Part shown: positions 18,441 through 27,567 of the stretch, piece by piece
Numbering within the stretch: the stretch's first letter is position 1
Layout of the letters: each line of letters starts with the position of its first letter
Assembly (NCBI RefSeq): GCF_003710905.1
Contig: NZ_RHHV01000013.1
Coordinates: 98,262-162,261, forward strand
Direction of reading: 5' to 3'
From: Brevibacillus parabrevis
Lineage (GTDB): Bacteria; Bacillota; Bacilli; Brevibacillales; Brevibacillaceae
Length of the DNA stretch: 64,000 bases
The notes under the pieces: model-generated
The model's input: only the letters and a program-made list of their open reading frames with translations
Databases searched by the model: none
Told to the model about the DNA's origin: nothing
Translations under genes and position numbers: made by a program

Positions 18441-19376
18441 TTATTGGAAAATGCCCGTAAACGTCTTGGCATTTTCCAAAATGTTCAGTACCATCAGGCC
18501 GCCGATCATCAGCATGGCGGTCGGGGCGACGACGAGCGTGGTAATCAGCGTGACCTTCGGCGAGGCCTTCGCCGCTTTTTCCTTGACCAGCTCTTTGCGC
18601 ATTCGCCGCATGTTGTCCGCCTGCACCTTGAACGTCACCGAGATCGGCACACCCAGGCGCATTCCTTGGATCAATGCCTTGATCAACAGTTGAAATTCCG
18701 GGTTGTCGTTGCGCCGCAGCAGTTGCTCGTACGCTTTTTCCCGCGGCACGCCAAGGTCGATCTCCTGGTTGAAGCGCGAGAACTCTTCCTGAATCGGCCC
18801 GCTGAAAAAGCGGATGACTTCGCGCAGGGCGTGATCGAGACTGACTCCGGCCTGCAACGTCACGCTGACCGTATCGAGAAATTCGGGCAGATCGTAGCGG
18901 ATTTGCTGCTGGCGCTCGCTCGCCTTTTTCTTCAACCAGAGGATCGGCAAAAAATAGCCAGCCAGCGGCCACAGGATCAGCCCGAACTGGGCGAACGGAA
19001 AGCCGAGGACGAACAACAACGCCCCGATGATGATGCCGAGCAGGGCGAGCACGATTTTGACGCCTTGAAAGCGGGCTACAGTCAAATCGAGCGGGCGGCC
19101 CGCCTTGAGCAGCCAGTCCTCCACCTCGTGCGACTCGCTGAAAAAGTTGAAACGCTGCCCGAGGACCGCATAGTCATCCCCGTAGCGCAACAGCCGCTTG
19201 ACCAGTCGTTCCGAGGCCGTTTCCGGCTTGCGCACATCGTACGTCCGCTGCCCCGTCACCTCGTACATATGCTCGATCAGCGTGCGCTTTTGCACAGAAA
19301 ACAAATACCATTCCTTTAAAAATATGGAAAAGAACAATAAAAACAGAAACAGACAGGTGATGATTAGTGCATCCAT
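18441..19376 (-). CDS. tadC: Tad secretion membrane protein TadC
   Basis: GspF-domain inner-membrane platform protein, 311 residues. An N-terminal membrane helix and two further helices precede the T2SSF domain (YDLPEFLDTVSVTLQAG, then LGVPISVTFKVQADNMR), with a C-terminal membrane helix. It pairs with TadB, whose gene ends four bases upstream. AAAGGTGTG precedes the ATG. Confidence 0.9.
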   Translation of the reverse strand: MDALIITCLFLFLLFFSIFLKEWYLFSVQKRTLIEHMYEVTGQRTYDVRKPETASERLVKRLLRYGDDYAVLGQRFNFFSESHEVEDWLLKAGRPLDLTVARFQGVKIVLALLGIIIGALLFVLGFPFAQFGLILWPLAGYFLPILWLKKKASERQQQIRYDLPEFLDTVSVTLQAGVSLDHALREVIRFFSGPIQEEFSRFNQEIDLGVPREKAYEQLLRRNDNPEFQLLIKALIQGMRLGVPISVTFKVQADNMRRMRKELVKEKAAKASPKVTLITTLVVAPTAMLMIGGLMVLNILENAKTFTGIFQ

Positions 19377-19380
19377 CGTT

Positions 19381-20307
19381 TCACACCTTTATGTTGGTCA
19401 CTTTTTTCACCAGGATGTAGGACAGCAACGTTCCGATCAGGAACAGCCCGAGCAGCACCAGCCCCATCGGCGTAAACAGCGGATCGATAAAGCCTTTGTT
19501 AATCATGTTCATCATCAGCACCAGGGCGACGGGCATGATCGGCACGAGATACGAGACGTAGCGCTGCTCGGCGGTCATCGTCTTGATTTCCTGCGAGACG
19601 AGGCGGCGCTCCTCCATCGTCTCGGCCATCTCCTGCAGCACTTCGCTCAGGTTGCCCCCTGCCCTGCGCTGGATGAGCAGCGTCGCCGCGAAAATGCGGA
19701 AATCGCGCGTCGGAATCCGCTTTTCCATCTCCATCAGCGCCCGGTCAAAACTGACGCCAAGCGCCAGCTCCCGCGACATCCGCTTGAACTCTTCTCCCGC
19801 CGGAGCGTTCAGTTCTTTTGCCACAATCGCGATCCCCTGAGTCAGCGTCAGCCCTGCGCGCAACGAGTTGGCAAGCAGGCGGCACACCTCCGAGAGCTGA
19901 TCGTTCAATCTCTCCAAATATTTGTGGCGCCGGGCAAAAAAGACGGCTTTCTGGATGACATACATCGCGCCTCCGCCTGCCATGAAGTTGTAGGGAGCCG
20001 GAATCGCCACTACGCTGTGCAGGAAAAACCCAAGCCCCATCGTCCCGACGAACATGCCCGCGAAAAATTCGGAAGGGGTCAGCGGAATGTTGGCCTTTTT
20101 CAGCTTTTTGCCGATCTCCTGGGCGTATGACTTCTGGTCAAAGCGGTCGCCCCAGACGACGATGAAGCTTTTGCGCTGTGTCTTTACCTCGTACCAGTCT
20201 TCCGCTTTCTTTTTCCACTCGTTTTTCTTCGTGCGGTATCCGAGGTATTCGTACATGCCCCAAATTCCGAACAGCACCGCCAGGCTAAACAGAATAGCTA
20301 GGCTCAC
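19381..20307 (-). CDS. tadB: Tad secretion membrane protein TadB
   Basis: GspF-domain protein of 308 residues with N-terminal helices, then NDQLSEVCRLLANSLRAGLT and ATLLIQRRAGGNLSEVL (T2SSF core), and two C-terminal helices. The GTG at 20307 is chosen because GGAGGGGG lies five bases before it, although this places the start 23 bases inside tadA. The overlap points to coupled translation with the ATPase. Confidence 0.9.
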   Translation of the reverse strand: MSLAILFSLAVLFGIWGMYEYLGYRTKKNEWKKKAEDWYEVKTQRKSFIVVWGDRFDQKSYAQEIGKKLKKANIPLTPSEFFAGMFVGTMGLGFFLHSVVAIPAPYNFMAGGGAMYVIQKAVFFARRHKYLERLNDQLSEVCRLLANSLRAGLTLTQGIAIVAKELNAPAGEEFKRMSRELALGVSFDRALMEMEKRIPTRDFRIFAATLLIQRRAGGNLSEVLQEMAETMEERRLVSQEIKTMTAEQRYVSYLVPIMPVALVLMMNMINKGFIDPLFTPMGLVLLGLFLIGTLLSYILVKKVTNIKV

Positions 20308-21673
20308 GTCTGCCCCCTCCTTTCGCCGTAAACATCGACTCGTCCAGCTCAATCCCGAATACTTTGAACCGCTCCAGGCTGCGCGGGATGATTCCGGTCG
20401 GGGTAAAATATCCGAGCACTTCGCCTTTGCTGCCGATTCCAGTCCGGTGAAAGCGGAAAATTTCCTGCACCTCTACCCGTTTGTCCTCCGACTTCGCCAC
20501 CTCGGAGATCGAGACGATCTTGCGCGTCCCGTCCGACAGCCGCATGACCTGTACGATGATGTCGAGCGCACTGACGATGTACTCGCGGACGATGGCAGAG
20601 GGCAAATCCATCCCCGCCATGACGACCATTCCTTCCAGACGGTTGAAGGCGTCCAGTGGCGAGTTGGCGTGCACCGTGGTGAGTGAGCCTTCGTGACCTG
20701 TATTCATCGCTTGCAGCATGTCGAATGCCTCTGCGCCGCGCACTTCCCCGACGATGATCCTGTCGGGACGCATCCGCAGCGAGTTGCGCACAAGCTGGCG
20801 GATCGTAATTTCGCCTTTTCCCTCCATGTTCGGCGGGCGCGCCTCCAGTCCGACGCAGTTCGGATGGGTCAGCTTCAGCTCCGCCGAGTCCTCAATCGTA
20901 ATGATCCGTTCATAGTGGGGGATCGCTCGCGCGGCCGCGTTGAGCAGCGTCGTTTTCCCGCTCCCGGTACCGCCGGAGATCAGCACGTTCATCTTCGCTT
21001 CCACGACTGCCTGGATGTAGCACGACATCGCTTCGTCAAACGAGCCGAATTGTTGCAAATCGTCCATCAAATACGGCTCTTTGCGGAACTTGCGGATCGA
21101 CACCAGCGTTCCGTTCAAGCTGATCGGCGGGATGACCGCATTCACCCGGCTCCCGTCTTTCAGGCGGGCGTCGACCATCGGCGAGCTTTCATCAATCCGC
21201 CTGCCGAGCGGAGCCACGATCCGGTCGACGATGTGCCGCAAATGTTCCTCATCGCGAAACTTCAAGTCGGTCAACTCCAGCCGCCCGCGTTTTTCGATGT
21301 AGACGAGGTTGTGTCCGTTGATCGAGATTTCCGTAATCTCCGGGTCCGCAAGCAGCGGCTCCAACGGCCCCAGCCCCACCGATTCGTTGATCAGGCGAGT
21401 CAGCAGCAATTCCTTTTCGCTGCGCGGGATCACGACTTTTTCTTCCGACATGTACTGCGACACGAGACGCTCAATCGCCACCCGCATTTCCTGCGAGCCG
21501 AGGCTGGTCAGCCGCTCCAGATTGGTTTCCCGCAAAAGGCGTGTCTTGTAATGCTCTGCCAGCTCGTCAATGTAAGGATTGAAGGCGGGAGCCGCAAGTG
21601 TCGCTGCCAGTGTCGTCCGTGACGACTCATCTTCTGCTGTCTTCTGCTCTTGCTTGCGCTTGAATAAAGCCAT
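20285..21673 (-). CDS. tadA: Tad secretion ATPase TadA/CpaF
   Basis: Hexameric secretion ATPase that powers Flp pilus assembly; 462 residues. Walker A is [13 protein letters not shown], an Asp-box/Walker B region ends at [10 protein letters not shown], and the His-box region has [15 protein letters not shown]. The N-terminal domain includes [20 protein letters not shown], typical of CpaF. GGGGGGAGCTAG precedes the ATG. It lies between tadZ and tadB in the usual order. Confidence 0.94.
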   Translation of the reverse strand: MALFKRKQEQKTAEDESSRTTLAATLAAPAFNPYIDELAEHYKTRLLRETNLERLTSLGSQEMRVAIERLVSQYMSEEKVVIPRSEKELLLTRLINESVGLGPLEPLLADPEITEISINGHNLVYIEKRGRLELTDLKFRDEEHLRHIVDRIVAPLGRRIDESSPMVDARLKDGSRVNAVIPPISLNGTLVSIRKFRKEPYLMDDLQQFGSFDEAMSCYIQAVVEAKMNVLISGGTGSGKTTLLNAAARAIPHYERIITIEDSAELKLTHPNCVGLEARPPNMEGKGEITIRQLVRNSLRMRPDRIIVGEVRGAEAFDMLQAMNTGHEGSLTTVHANSPLDAFNRLEGMVVMAGMDLPSAIVREYIVSALDIIVQVMRLSDGTRKIVSISEVAKSEDKRVEVQEIFRFHRTGIGSKGEVLGYFTPTGIIPRSLERFKVFGIELDESMFTAKGGGRREPSYSV

Positions 21674-21685
21674 CTAGCTCCCCCC

Positions 21686-22843
21686 TCAAGACAGTTTGCT
21701 TTGGACCCATTTTCGGATGTCTTTTGCCGCAGGAGTCAGTTTTTTCTCATTCGCTTCTTTTTGCAACGGCCTTCCCTGATTGACAGCCGCCTGCACCCCC
21801 GCGTGATCCCGCCTGATTTCCGCGGTAATCGGGGCGTTGAACAGCCCTTTCAGGTCGGACACGGCCAGCTCGTTATCCCGGCCCACCTGGTTGACGACGA
21901 CTTCCAGCCTGCCCTCGGTATCGATGCGCAGCCGTCTGAACAAGTCTTCGACGAGCCGATAAATTTGCACAGAAGGCGTATCCAGGTTCATCACGTAGTA
22001 AATCATGTCGGCTTCCGACAAAGCGGCATAGACCAGCTCGTTCATATGGCTCGGCAGGTCGATGATGACGAAATCATAGCTGCGGCGGCTCGCCCGGATC
22101 AGGCGCGTGACAAACGCCTCGGACATGTTTTCCACAATCTCGGCGTCACGCGGGCTGACCAGCACTTCCAGCTTGGAGTGAGCCTCGCGCTGCGCCACGT
22201 TGCGGATGTGAAATTCGTTCATCTCATTCATGACCGGAATCAGGTCCCCAAGCGTGCGGTTGCTGTCAAACGACAGGAACGTCTCCACGCCCCCGTACTG
22301 CAAGTTGAGATCAATCAAAAGCACGCTGGCCGTCGATTCCAGCTTCAGCGACTGGGCAAAGCCTGTGGCGAGCTGCGTACAGCCGCTGCCTCCCTTGCCG
22401 CTGTAAAAGGAATACACCTTGCCCCGCCCGCGCACAAACGCTTTGCCGGAAGCATCCGCGCCTTTTTTGCGCTGCTGGATTTGGGACAGCTCGGATATTT
22501 TTTCGAGGCGATCGGTCAACAGGTTCAACTCGTCTGGCATGACGATGTACTCGACTGCTCCGGCGCGGACGACGTCCCGCAGCAGGGCAAAATCTTGCCT
22601 TTCCGTCAAAAAAATGACGATTCCCTCTGGCAGCTCGCTCTGTATGTATTGAACCAGCTCGACTCCGGCCCCCTCCTCGGGCTGGACGAGCAACACGACA
22701 TCGGGTCCGATCCGGTCGATTTCTTTTTTCACTTCGCTGGAGGTCGTATAGCGTGTTTGCTCATACCCGGCCAAAAATTCCGTGAGCATTTCCTTGACCG
22801 AATCGTAATCTGCGACTACAAGAATTTTCACTTCTTTGCTCAT
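21686..22843 (-). CDS. tadZ: TadZ/CpaE-like localisation ATPase
   Basis: 385 residues: an atypical receiver-like domain (about 1-120; KILVVADYDSVKEML) followed by a MinD/ParA-type ATPase domain. The P-loop reads SGKGGSGCTQLA, keeping the signature Lys but lacking the final Lys of classical GKT, as in several TadZ proteins. The DLNLQYGG and VIIDLPSH motifs are present. TadZ places the pilus machine in the cell. Start supported by GGAGGGTAAGTC. Confidence 0.88.
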   Translation of the reverse strand: MSKEVKILVVADYDSVKEMLTEFLAGYEQTRYTTSSEVKKEIDRIGPDVVLLVQPEEGAGVELVQYIQSELPEGIVIFLTERQDFALLRDVVRAGAVEYIVMPDELNLLTDRLEKISELSQIQQRKKGADASGKAFVRGRGKVYSFYSGKGGSGCTQLATGFAQSLKLESTASVLLIDLNLQYGGVETFLSFDSNRTLGDLIPVMNEMNEFHIRNVAQREAHSKLEVLVSPRDAEIVENMSEAFVTRLIRASRRSYDFVIIDLPSHMNELVYAALSEADMIYYVMNLDTPSVQIYRLVEDLFRRLRIDTEGRLEVVVNQVGRDNELAVSDLKGLFNAPITAEIRRDHAGVQAAVNQGRPLQKEANEKKLTPAAKDIRKWVQSKLS

Positions 22844-22846
22844 GAC

Positions 22847-23707
22847 TTACCCTCCGGTTTTGGGTGCTGGATTGGTTGGCGGCTGTACCGAAGTTGGCGG
22901 TTTCGCTGGCTGCTGCTGATTGGTCGGTGCTGGTTGAGTTTGCCCGGCTGGCTGAGCCGCTGGTGCCGTCACTGGCGGAGTCGCTGGTGTTGTGGCTGGC
23001 GGCGTTTGCGGCTTTGTTTCCGCAGGCTTTGGCTTTGGCGCCGTCTCCGTCTTGTTCGGCTCCGTGGTTGTAAACGGGTCGGGAATCCCCAGCTCTCCTT
23101 TGCCGACATTGGCTTTCAAAATGCGCATCAGCTCGGCGTAGTGCTGCTGATGGATGAATTTGGGCACATCCTCAAACGGCAGCTCCAGCGCCACGCCCTT
23201 GAATTTGTTGTCCGACTTCGCCACCATGGCGACAGGAACGTCCTTCATGAACACTTCGGTTACAGGCTGACCCGCCTTCGTAGTCGAGATGATAATATCC
23301 ACACGGTCCAGCGCCTCCAGCTCCTGGTCGAACATGATTTTTCCCGACGCGTACACGGTAATCAGCCGATTGTTTTGATCGCGGACCATATTCGCCGGCT
23401 TCAAAATATTTTTCGTAATGATGTCGCCTTTCGACAAAGGGACGACCGTTACCTGATTTTTCAGACTCATCTTGTCGACAACGTACGAACCATCCGCGTA
23501 CTTTTTCGGAATTTGTCTTGTCGTCAATTGATCGGGTTGGATCAAGGCACGAGAGGGAATATCGACATTCGCCTCGTAAATCTCCACCATCTCCCCGAGC
23601 TGCGCGTTCATGTCCTTGATTTTCTTCAAAAACAGAAACCCGGCCAGAGCCGCAAGCAAAAAGGATAACGCCAGAAAAATAATTGCCCGTCGTTTCGATT
23701 CCAACAT
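22847..23707 (-). CDS. cpaB: Flp pilus assembly protein CpaB/RcpC
   Basis: 286 residues with an N-terminal membrane helix. A SAF-like region (VDIPSRALIQPDQLTTRQIP) and the RcpC/CpaB fold continue to about residue 210, followed by a Pro/Thr/Ala/Gln-rich tail of about 75 residues. The low-complexity tail resembles a cell-wall-spanning linker. In diderms CpaB connects to the secretin; no secretin gene is present here, as expected for a monoderm. Confidence 0.85.
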   Translation of the reverse strand: MLESKRRAIIFLALSFLLAALAGFLFLKKIKDMNAQLGEMVEIYEANVDIPSRALIQPDQLTTRQIPKKYADGSYVVDKMSLKNQVTVVPLSKGDIITKNILKPANMVRDQNNRLITVYASGKIMFDQELEALDRVDIIISTTKAGQPVTEVFMKDVPVAMVAKSDNKFKGVALELPFEDVPKFIHQQHYAELMRILKANVGKGELGIPDPFTTTEPNKTETAPKPKPAETKPQTPPATTPATPPVTAPAAQPAGQTQPAPTNQQQPAKPPTSVQPPTNPAPKTGG

Positions 23708-23829
23708 GAAAAGGTTCCCTCTCTTTTTCTGTAGCTAGAATAATGTCAAATCATGCTGTACAGCCCATTTTTCCATAATAAGTAAAAACACACACTGTTA
23801 CTATCGGATTATTCCCCGAGAATCACCGC

Positions 23830-24282
23830 CTAGTAATAGATAACCATTACCAGCAACAGTCCGGTTCCCCCCGCGATGAATGGAGCCAGCGGGATTTCCC
23901 GATCCAAAGTCACCTTTCGCGACAGTCTTGAGGCAAGCCATACGGGAAGCATGATGACTCCGGCAAGCAGATAGGCAAGCACCATCGCGAACAATCCCGC
24001 CTGCCAGCCCAACGCTGCCCCAACCACGGCAAGCAGCTTGATGTCGCCACCCCCCAACTGCCCATTGCTGATGACGGCCATCCCGAGCGACAGTCCGCCA
24101 AGCACGACGACCCCCAGGAGGTGCGCCAGCCAGTCTTCCGGCCGAAGAACCGCATGCGCGATCAGAAAATAGGCGATCCCAGGCAGCGTCAACCAATCGT
24201 AAATCAGTCGGTAGCGTAGGTCTGTATACACAGCCACTGCCATTACGAAAAGAATGGGAACGATGACATACAAGGTCGGCAC
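23830..24282 (-). CDS. cpaA: A24 prepilin peptidase (CpaA/TadV)
   Basis: Membrane aspartic peptidase of 150 residues that should process Flp and TadE. The two catalytic Asp sit in VYTDLRYRLI and in GQLGGGDIKLL (the GxGD motif), between hydrophobic helices. GTG at 24282 follows GGGGGAGGAGGG; in-frame codons upstream lack homology. It is the first gene of the locus, separated from cpaB by 122 bases. Confidence 0.9.
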   Translation of the reverse strand: MPTLYVIVPILFVMAVAVYTDLRYRLIYDWLTLPGIAYFLIAHAVLRPEDWLAHLLGVVVLGGLSLGMAVISNGQLGGGDIKLLAVVGAALGWQAGLFAMVLAYLLAGVIMLPVWLASRLSRKVTLDREIPLAPFIAGGTGLLLVMVIYY

Positions 24283-24793
24283 GCGCCCTCCTCCCCCTTT
24301 CTTTTGGAGGAAAATTTCACCACCACTGACGATCATTTGGGGAATATTGTTGCGCATTCGGGAAAATTTTTTGGGTTATTTTAGAAAAAAATTTTGCCAT
24401 TTCCGCTCGGAACAGGTCCTTTTACCTTGATCCTGCTCCCTCGCTGCCCGGCGTATTTTGCCGAATCGCGCACGGACCAAAATACTTGTATGACAAAAAG
24501 AGTGGTTCAGCAGATCCGCTTCTGCCAAACCACTCTTGCCCTGCTTTTCCCTATGCGATTTGAGCACGCGAAAGGAAACCGTCATGCCGCGATGAAGCCC
24601 GGCCGGAAGGAAAACGCGCGTGTTCATCCAGTTGAATCAGCAGCCGATATGTACCGGAGTGATGCGTGGCTGAAATCTCACCATAAGCTTTACAATTCCT
24701 TTTCGGCTGATTAAAGCAACTTTTCAGAGGCTTGTGATGTCTACAATAGAGGGAGTTTTATGCATTCAAGACAACGTAAGGAAGGAGAAGTCG
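24283..24793. other. Intergenic region with a decayed HlyD-like gene fragment
   Basis: This 511-base stretch separates the tad locus from the divergent receiver-BTAD gene. On the minus strand, GEISATHHSGTYRLLIQLDE (from about 24676) and, one frame over, AGLHRGMTVSFRVLKS (to about 24550) look like the end of an HlyD/efflux-adaptor protein broken by a frameshift. It is followed by the terminator at 24495-24536. The AT-rich part at 24360-24410 is a candidate for the tad promoter, but I could not fix -35 and -10 elements. Confidence 0.45.
24495..24536 (-). terminator. Orphan terminator downstream of the decayed fragment
   Basis: On the minus strand AGAGTGGTT pairs with AACCACTCT, with an inner GCAGA/TCTGC stem, and ends in TTTTTG. 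No intact gene precedes it. Confidence 0.75.
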
Positions 24794-25939
24794 ATGAAAG
24801 CAATCTTGGTCGATGACGAACAACTGCCTTTGCAACATCTACAGATCATGCTTGAGCAAAAAATAGGTGGCATACAGGTGATCGGGACGTTTACCAACCC
24901 GATCCAGGCGATTGAAATGACGCATAAGCTTCGCCCGGATGTCGTCTTTCTCGATATCAACATGCCGCAAATCAACGGTCTGGAAATCGGGGAGCAGCTC
25001 CAGAATGCCGATCCTTCCCCGGAAATCGTCTTTGTGACCGGCTACGACAAATATGCAGTAGACGCTTTCGAACTGTGCGCGCTGGACTACATCATGAAGC
25101 CTGTCCAACTGAAACGACTGGAGAAAACCGTCGAGCGTCTGCGGGAAAAAATCAACATCGCGCAAACAACCGAACAGCAAGCCACGCCGCTTGTCTCCAT
25201 CCAATGCTTCAACCATCTCCAGTTCCACATGTCCGGCCAGGAGCCGCAGGAGATCAAATGGCGAACAAACAAAGTGCGCGAACTGTTTGCCTACTTGTTT
25301 CATCACCGCAACAAAACGGTGGACAAAGATACGCTTTTGGAGCTTTTATGGCCCGATTACGATTTATCCAAAGGAATGCCTCAGCTCTACACAGCGATCT
25401 ATTTGATCCGCCAAACGTTGAAGCGATCCGGCATCAAAACGGTTACGATCAACAAAGGCAACCTCGAAACGGGCTACAAGCTGACAGTGGAGTCCTCGTT
25501 GATTGACGTAGATGAATGGGAGAAGCGCCTGGCGCAGCTGGCTCCGCCTTCTCGCGACAACATCGCCGATTACGAGCAGACGCTTGCCATGTACAGCGGC
25601 GATTACTTTGGCGAGTACGACTATTTGTGGGCCGAGTACGAGCGGGAGCGTCTGCGCCGATTATGGCTCCAGCTCGCGAAAAAAATGAACCACTTCTATC
25701 AGGAAAAAGGCATGCTTGCTGAAGCGATTCAAGTAAACGAGCGCATTCAGCTTTTGCATCCTTTGGACGAGGACTGCTATTTCTCCCTGATGCAGCTCTA
25801 CGACGCCATGAATGATCCCGCATCGGTCGAAGAGCAGTATGAATTGCTCGCTACGCGCTGGGAGCAAGAGCTTGATTCCGCTGTGAATGAGGATATTTCG
25901 AACTGGTTTCAAGCGTGGAAAGCAAAGCAGTATGCGTAA
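24794..25939 (+). CDS. Response regulator with BTAD output domain
   Basis: 381 residues. Residues 1-120 form a receiver with the phospho-acceptor Asp in VVFLDINMP and Lys in YIMKPVQ. An OmpR-like winged helix (RELFAYLFHHRNKTVDKDTL) and a bacterial transcriptional activation domain of TPR-like helices follow, a SARP-like layout. GGAGAAG precedes the ATG at 24794; a more distal in-frame ATG lacks one. No sensor kinase gene is adjacent. It is divergent from the pilus locus, which may be its target; this is inference. Confidence 0.87.
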   Translation: MKAILVDDEQLPLQHLQIMLEQKIGGIQVIGTFTNPIQAIEMTHKLRPDVVFLDINMPQINGLEIGEQLQNADPSPEIVFVTGYDKYAVDAFELCALDYIMKPVQLKRLEKTVERLREKINIAQTTEQQATPLVSIQCFNHLQFHMSGQEPQEIKWRTNKVRELFAYLFHHRNKTVDKDTLLELLWPDYDLSKGMPQLYTAIYLIRQTLKRSGIKTVTINKGNLETGYKLTVESSLIDVDEWEKRLAQLAPPSRDNIADYEQTLAMYSGDYFGEYDYLWAEYERERLRRLWLQLAKKMNHFYQEKGMLAEAIQVNERIQLLHPLDEDCYFSLMQLYDAMNDPASVEEQYELLATRWEQELDSAVNEDISNWFQAWKAKQYA

Positions 25940-25960
25940 GGCTACGCACAAGCGCTACTC

Positions 25961-25998
25961 GAAAGCCCTTCCCGGCCCATTTGTCAGGAAGGGCTTTG
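25961..25998. terminator. Hairpin after the BTAD regulator gene
   Basis: AAAGCCCTTCC pairs with GGAAGGGCTTT. There is no good T-run, so efficiency is uncertain. It lies between convergent genes. Confidence 0.6.
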
Positions 25999-26035
25999 AC
26001 ATCTGCGAAAAAGACTGCATTCCACGCTCGCACTG

Positions 26036-26767
26036 TTAATTGTTTAAATTTTTAGTTTTTTCTCTGCATACAGCGTATTTGGAGATCAGCGTCCGCTGGT
26101 TGCTCAAATTTTGCAGCAAATATTGGATGTTAAAAGGAAGGAAATGATCGAACTTGACTTCCATAATCAGCATCGGCTGTGGAATGACGCTCACCATCGC
26201 GAGCTGGTCGTTGAACAGATCATCGAAATCAACAGTGGTCATCAGCTGCTTGTCGAAGGTCACTCGCACATTGCCTGTTTCCATCGCATACGCTTCCCGG
26301 ATGTAGTCGGTTACAATCCGTGGGGCAAAAAGGGGCTGTCGGCTCTCCACATAAAAATCGCGGAGCAAACTGCTCTCCGTCTCCTTGAGAAAATCGGTTT
26401 GTCCCGTCATGATGCTCGCATATTCGTCCCGCGCAATCGCAACCGCTTCCTTGCAAATGTACCCGCCAATCTTGCTCTTTCGCTCCATTTTGATTGCAGC
26501 GTCACTGTTGTTGTAGATGCGGATTCGATACTTTCTGCCGCTGGATGCGGCGTTCTTTTTATCTTCCAGAGCCATGTCCTGAATATCGTCAAAATACAGG
26601 CTGCGAATCTGATAGCCTGTTTCGTCAATCGAGTGCGGGTCTAGATACGCAATCAGCCGCAGCTTTTTTCTGATCGTCTCGTAGTCGCTCCAGTGAAGAT
26701 AATACTTCAGCTCATGACGAAATACTTTGCTGCCCGCATGCCTTCCTGTCGCCCTGGTCCCTTTCAT
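26036..26767 (-). CDS. VTC-domain (polyphosphate polymerase-like) protein
   Basis: 243 residues with the VTC tunnel-fold signature: FRHELKYYLHWSDYETIRKK, then YQIRSLYFDD, RKYRIRIYNNSD, KMERKSKIGGYICKEAV and, near the end, LIMEVKFD. These basic and acidic strands form the nucleotide/polyphosphate tunnel in yeast Vtc4. Bacterial members often sit near CotH-type kinases or membrane proteins, which are absent here. The ATG at 26767 follows GAGGGTGGGC. Possibly co-transcribed with the CheY-like gene 98 bases upstream. Confidence 0.85.
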   Translation of the reverse strand: MKGTRATGRHAGSKVFRHELKYYLHWSDYETIRKKLRLIAYLDPHSIDETGYQIRSLYFDDIQDMALEDKKNAASSGRKYRIRIYNNSDAAIKMERKSKIGGYICKEAVAIARDEYASIMTGQTDFLKETESSLLRDFYVESRQPLFAPRIVTDYIREAYAMETGNVRVTFDKQLMTTVDFDDLFNDQLAMVSVIPQPMLIMEVKFDHFLPFNIQYLLQNLSNQRTLISKYAVCREKTKNLNN

Positions 26768-26865
26768 TTCAGCCCACCCTCTTTTCCAAATCAAAAACAC
26801 CATGATTATTCGTCTCATCCAAACGAAAAATGGTGTCGTCAAGCTCGTCTTCATACATGAAATCT

Positions 26866-27231
26866 TTAGCCCAATGCGTTGCGAACAGCCCATTCCACAC
26901 GGTCAAGCTGAAGCGGTTTGGCGATAAAATCGCGCGCACCAGCCTGAATTGCCTTGATGACGGTATCGCGCCGCACGACAGCTGAGCATATAATGATCTT
27001 CGCATCTTTGTCCATATCCATGATTTTGTGAGAGGCGCGAATCCCATTCATACCGGGCATGGAAATGTCCATAAAGACAAGCTCTGGCCTGTACAGCCCG
27101 TATTTATGGACGGCATCTTCGCCTGAATCAGCCTCCACCGTCACTTCCAGCCCCAGGGACTCCAGTATGTTGCGAAGCATGGCTCTCGTAAAAGCGGTAT
27201 CATCCACTATCATGATGCTGCTCATTGACAT
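26866..27231 (-). CDS. Single-domain CheY-like response regulator
   Basis: 121 residues, receiver only. Phospho-acceptor Asp in LVFMDISMPGMNG, N-terminal acidic pair in MIVDDTAF, switch Ser/Thr in IIICSAV and Lys in DFIAKPLQ. It resembles CheY/CheV-type motility receivers. GGGGAGAAGTC precedes the ATG. No kinase is adjacent; the VTC gene follows. Confidence 0.9.
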   Translation of the reverse strand: MSMSSIMIVDDTAFTRAMLRNILESLGLEVTVEADSGEDAVHKYGLYRPELVFMDISMPGMNGIRASHKIMDMDKDAKIIICSAVVRRDTVIKAIQAGARDFIAKPLQLDRVEWAVRNALG

Positions 27232-27567
27232 GACTTCTCCCCATCCCGACCTGTGTTTGATCGAAAGTTTCAGCAGGACTCAATCCCTATTGAATGCCCC
27301 GTAGAAAGACAGGCAGGATTATTTTGGCTAAAATAGGAATCAAGACCTTTTCTATACGTACTCCTCATTGTACTCTGACCATCTGAACAAATTCTGAACA
27401 AGCGCATAAGTTTTACGAAAAACTGACCCGATGCCGCCCCCCGGCTGTTTGAACATGAGCCGGGAGCGGCACTTTTGTTGTGCAAATAGATTGACACTGA
27501 TATTCATTATCAATAATGTGGAAATAGACGAGAGCCGGCAAACTACGATGGAAATGAGGCATGCAAT
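27232..27567. other. Divergent intergenic region with orphan hairpin and Fur-type promoter
   Basis: 336 bases between the CheY-like gene and the AraC regulator. It holds a very stable hairpin at 27432-27471 (GCCGC..CCGGCT pairing with AGCCGG..GCGGC, followed by ACTTTTG) that terminates no visible gene, and the promoter at 27491. The hairpin could end a small RNA starting near 27350, but no convincing promoter was found. Confidence 0.5.
27491..27519 (+). promoter_or_regulatory. Fur-box promoter of the AraC regulator
   Basis: TTGACA (27491-27496) is followed by TGATATTCATTATCA (27498-27512), which matches the 7-1-7 Fur motif TGATAAT-N-ATTATCA with one mismatch and fills the -35/-10 spacer. The -10 (TAATGT or an overlapping AATAAT) is weak. 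Iron-dependent repression is inferred. Confidence 0.7.

Noticed and set aside
18370..18972. Minus-strand frame of 200 codons within tadC
   Set aside because: It is an out-of-frame shadow of tadC with low-complexity composition.
24394..24714. Plus-strand open frame of 106 codons before the BTAD regulator
   Set aside because: No ribosome-binding site, composition unlike a protein, and it overlaps the decayed minus-strand remnant and its terminator.
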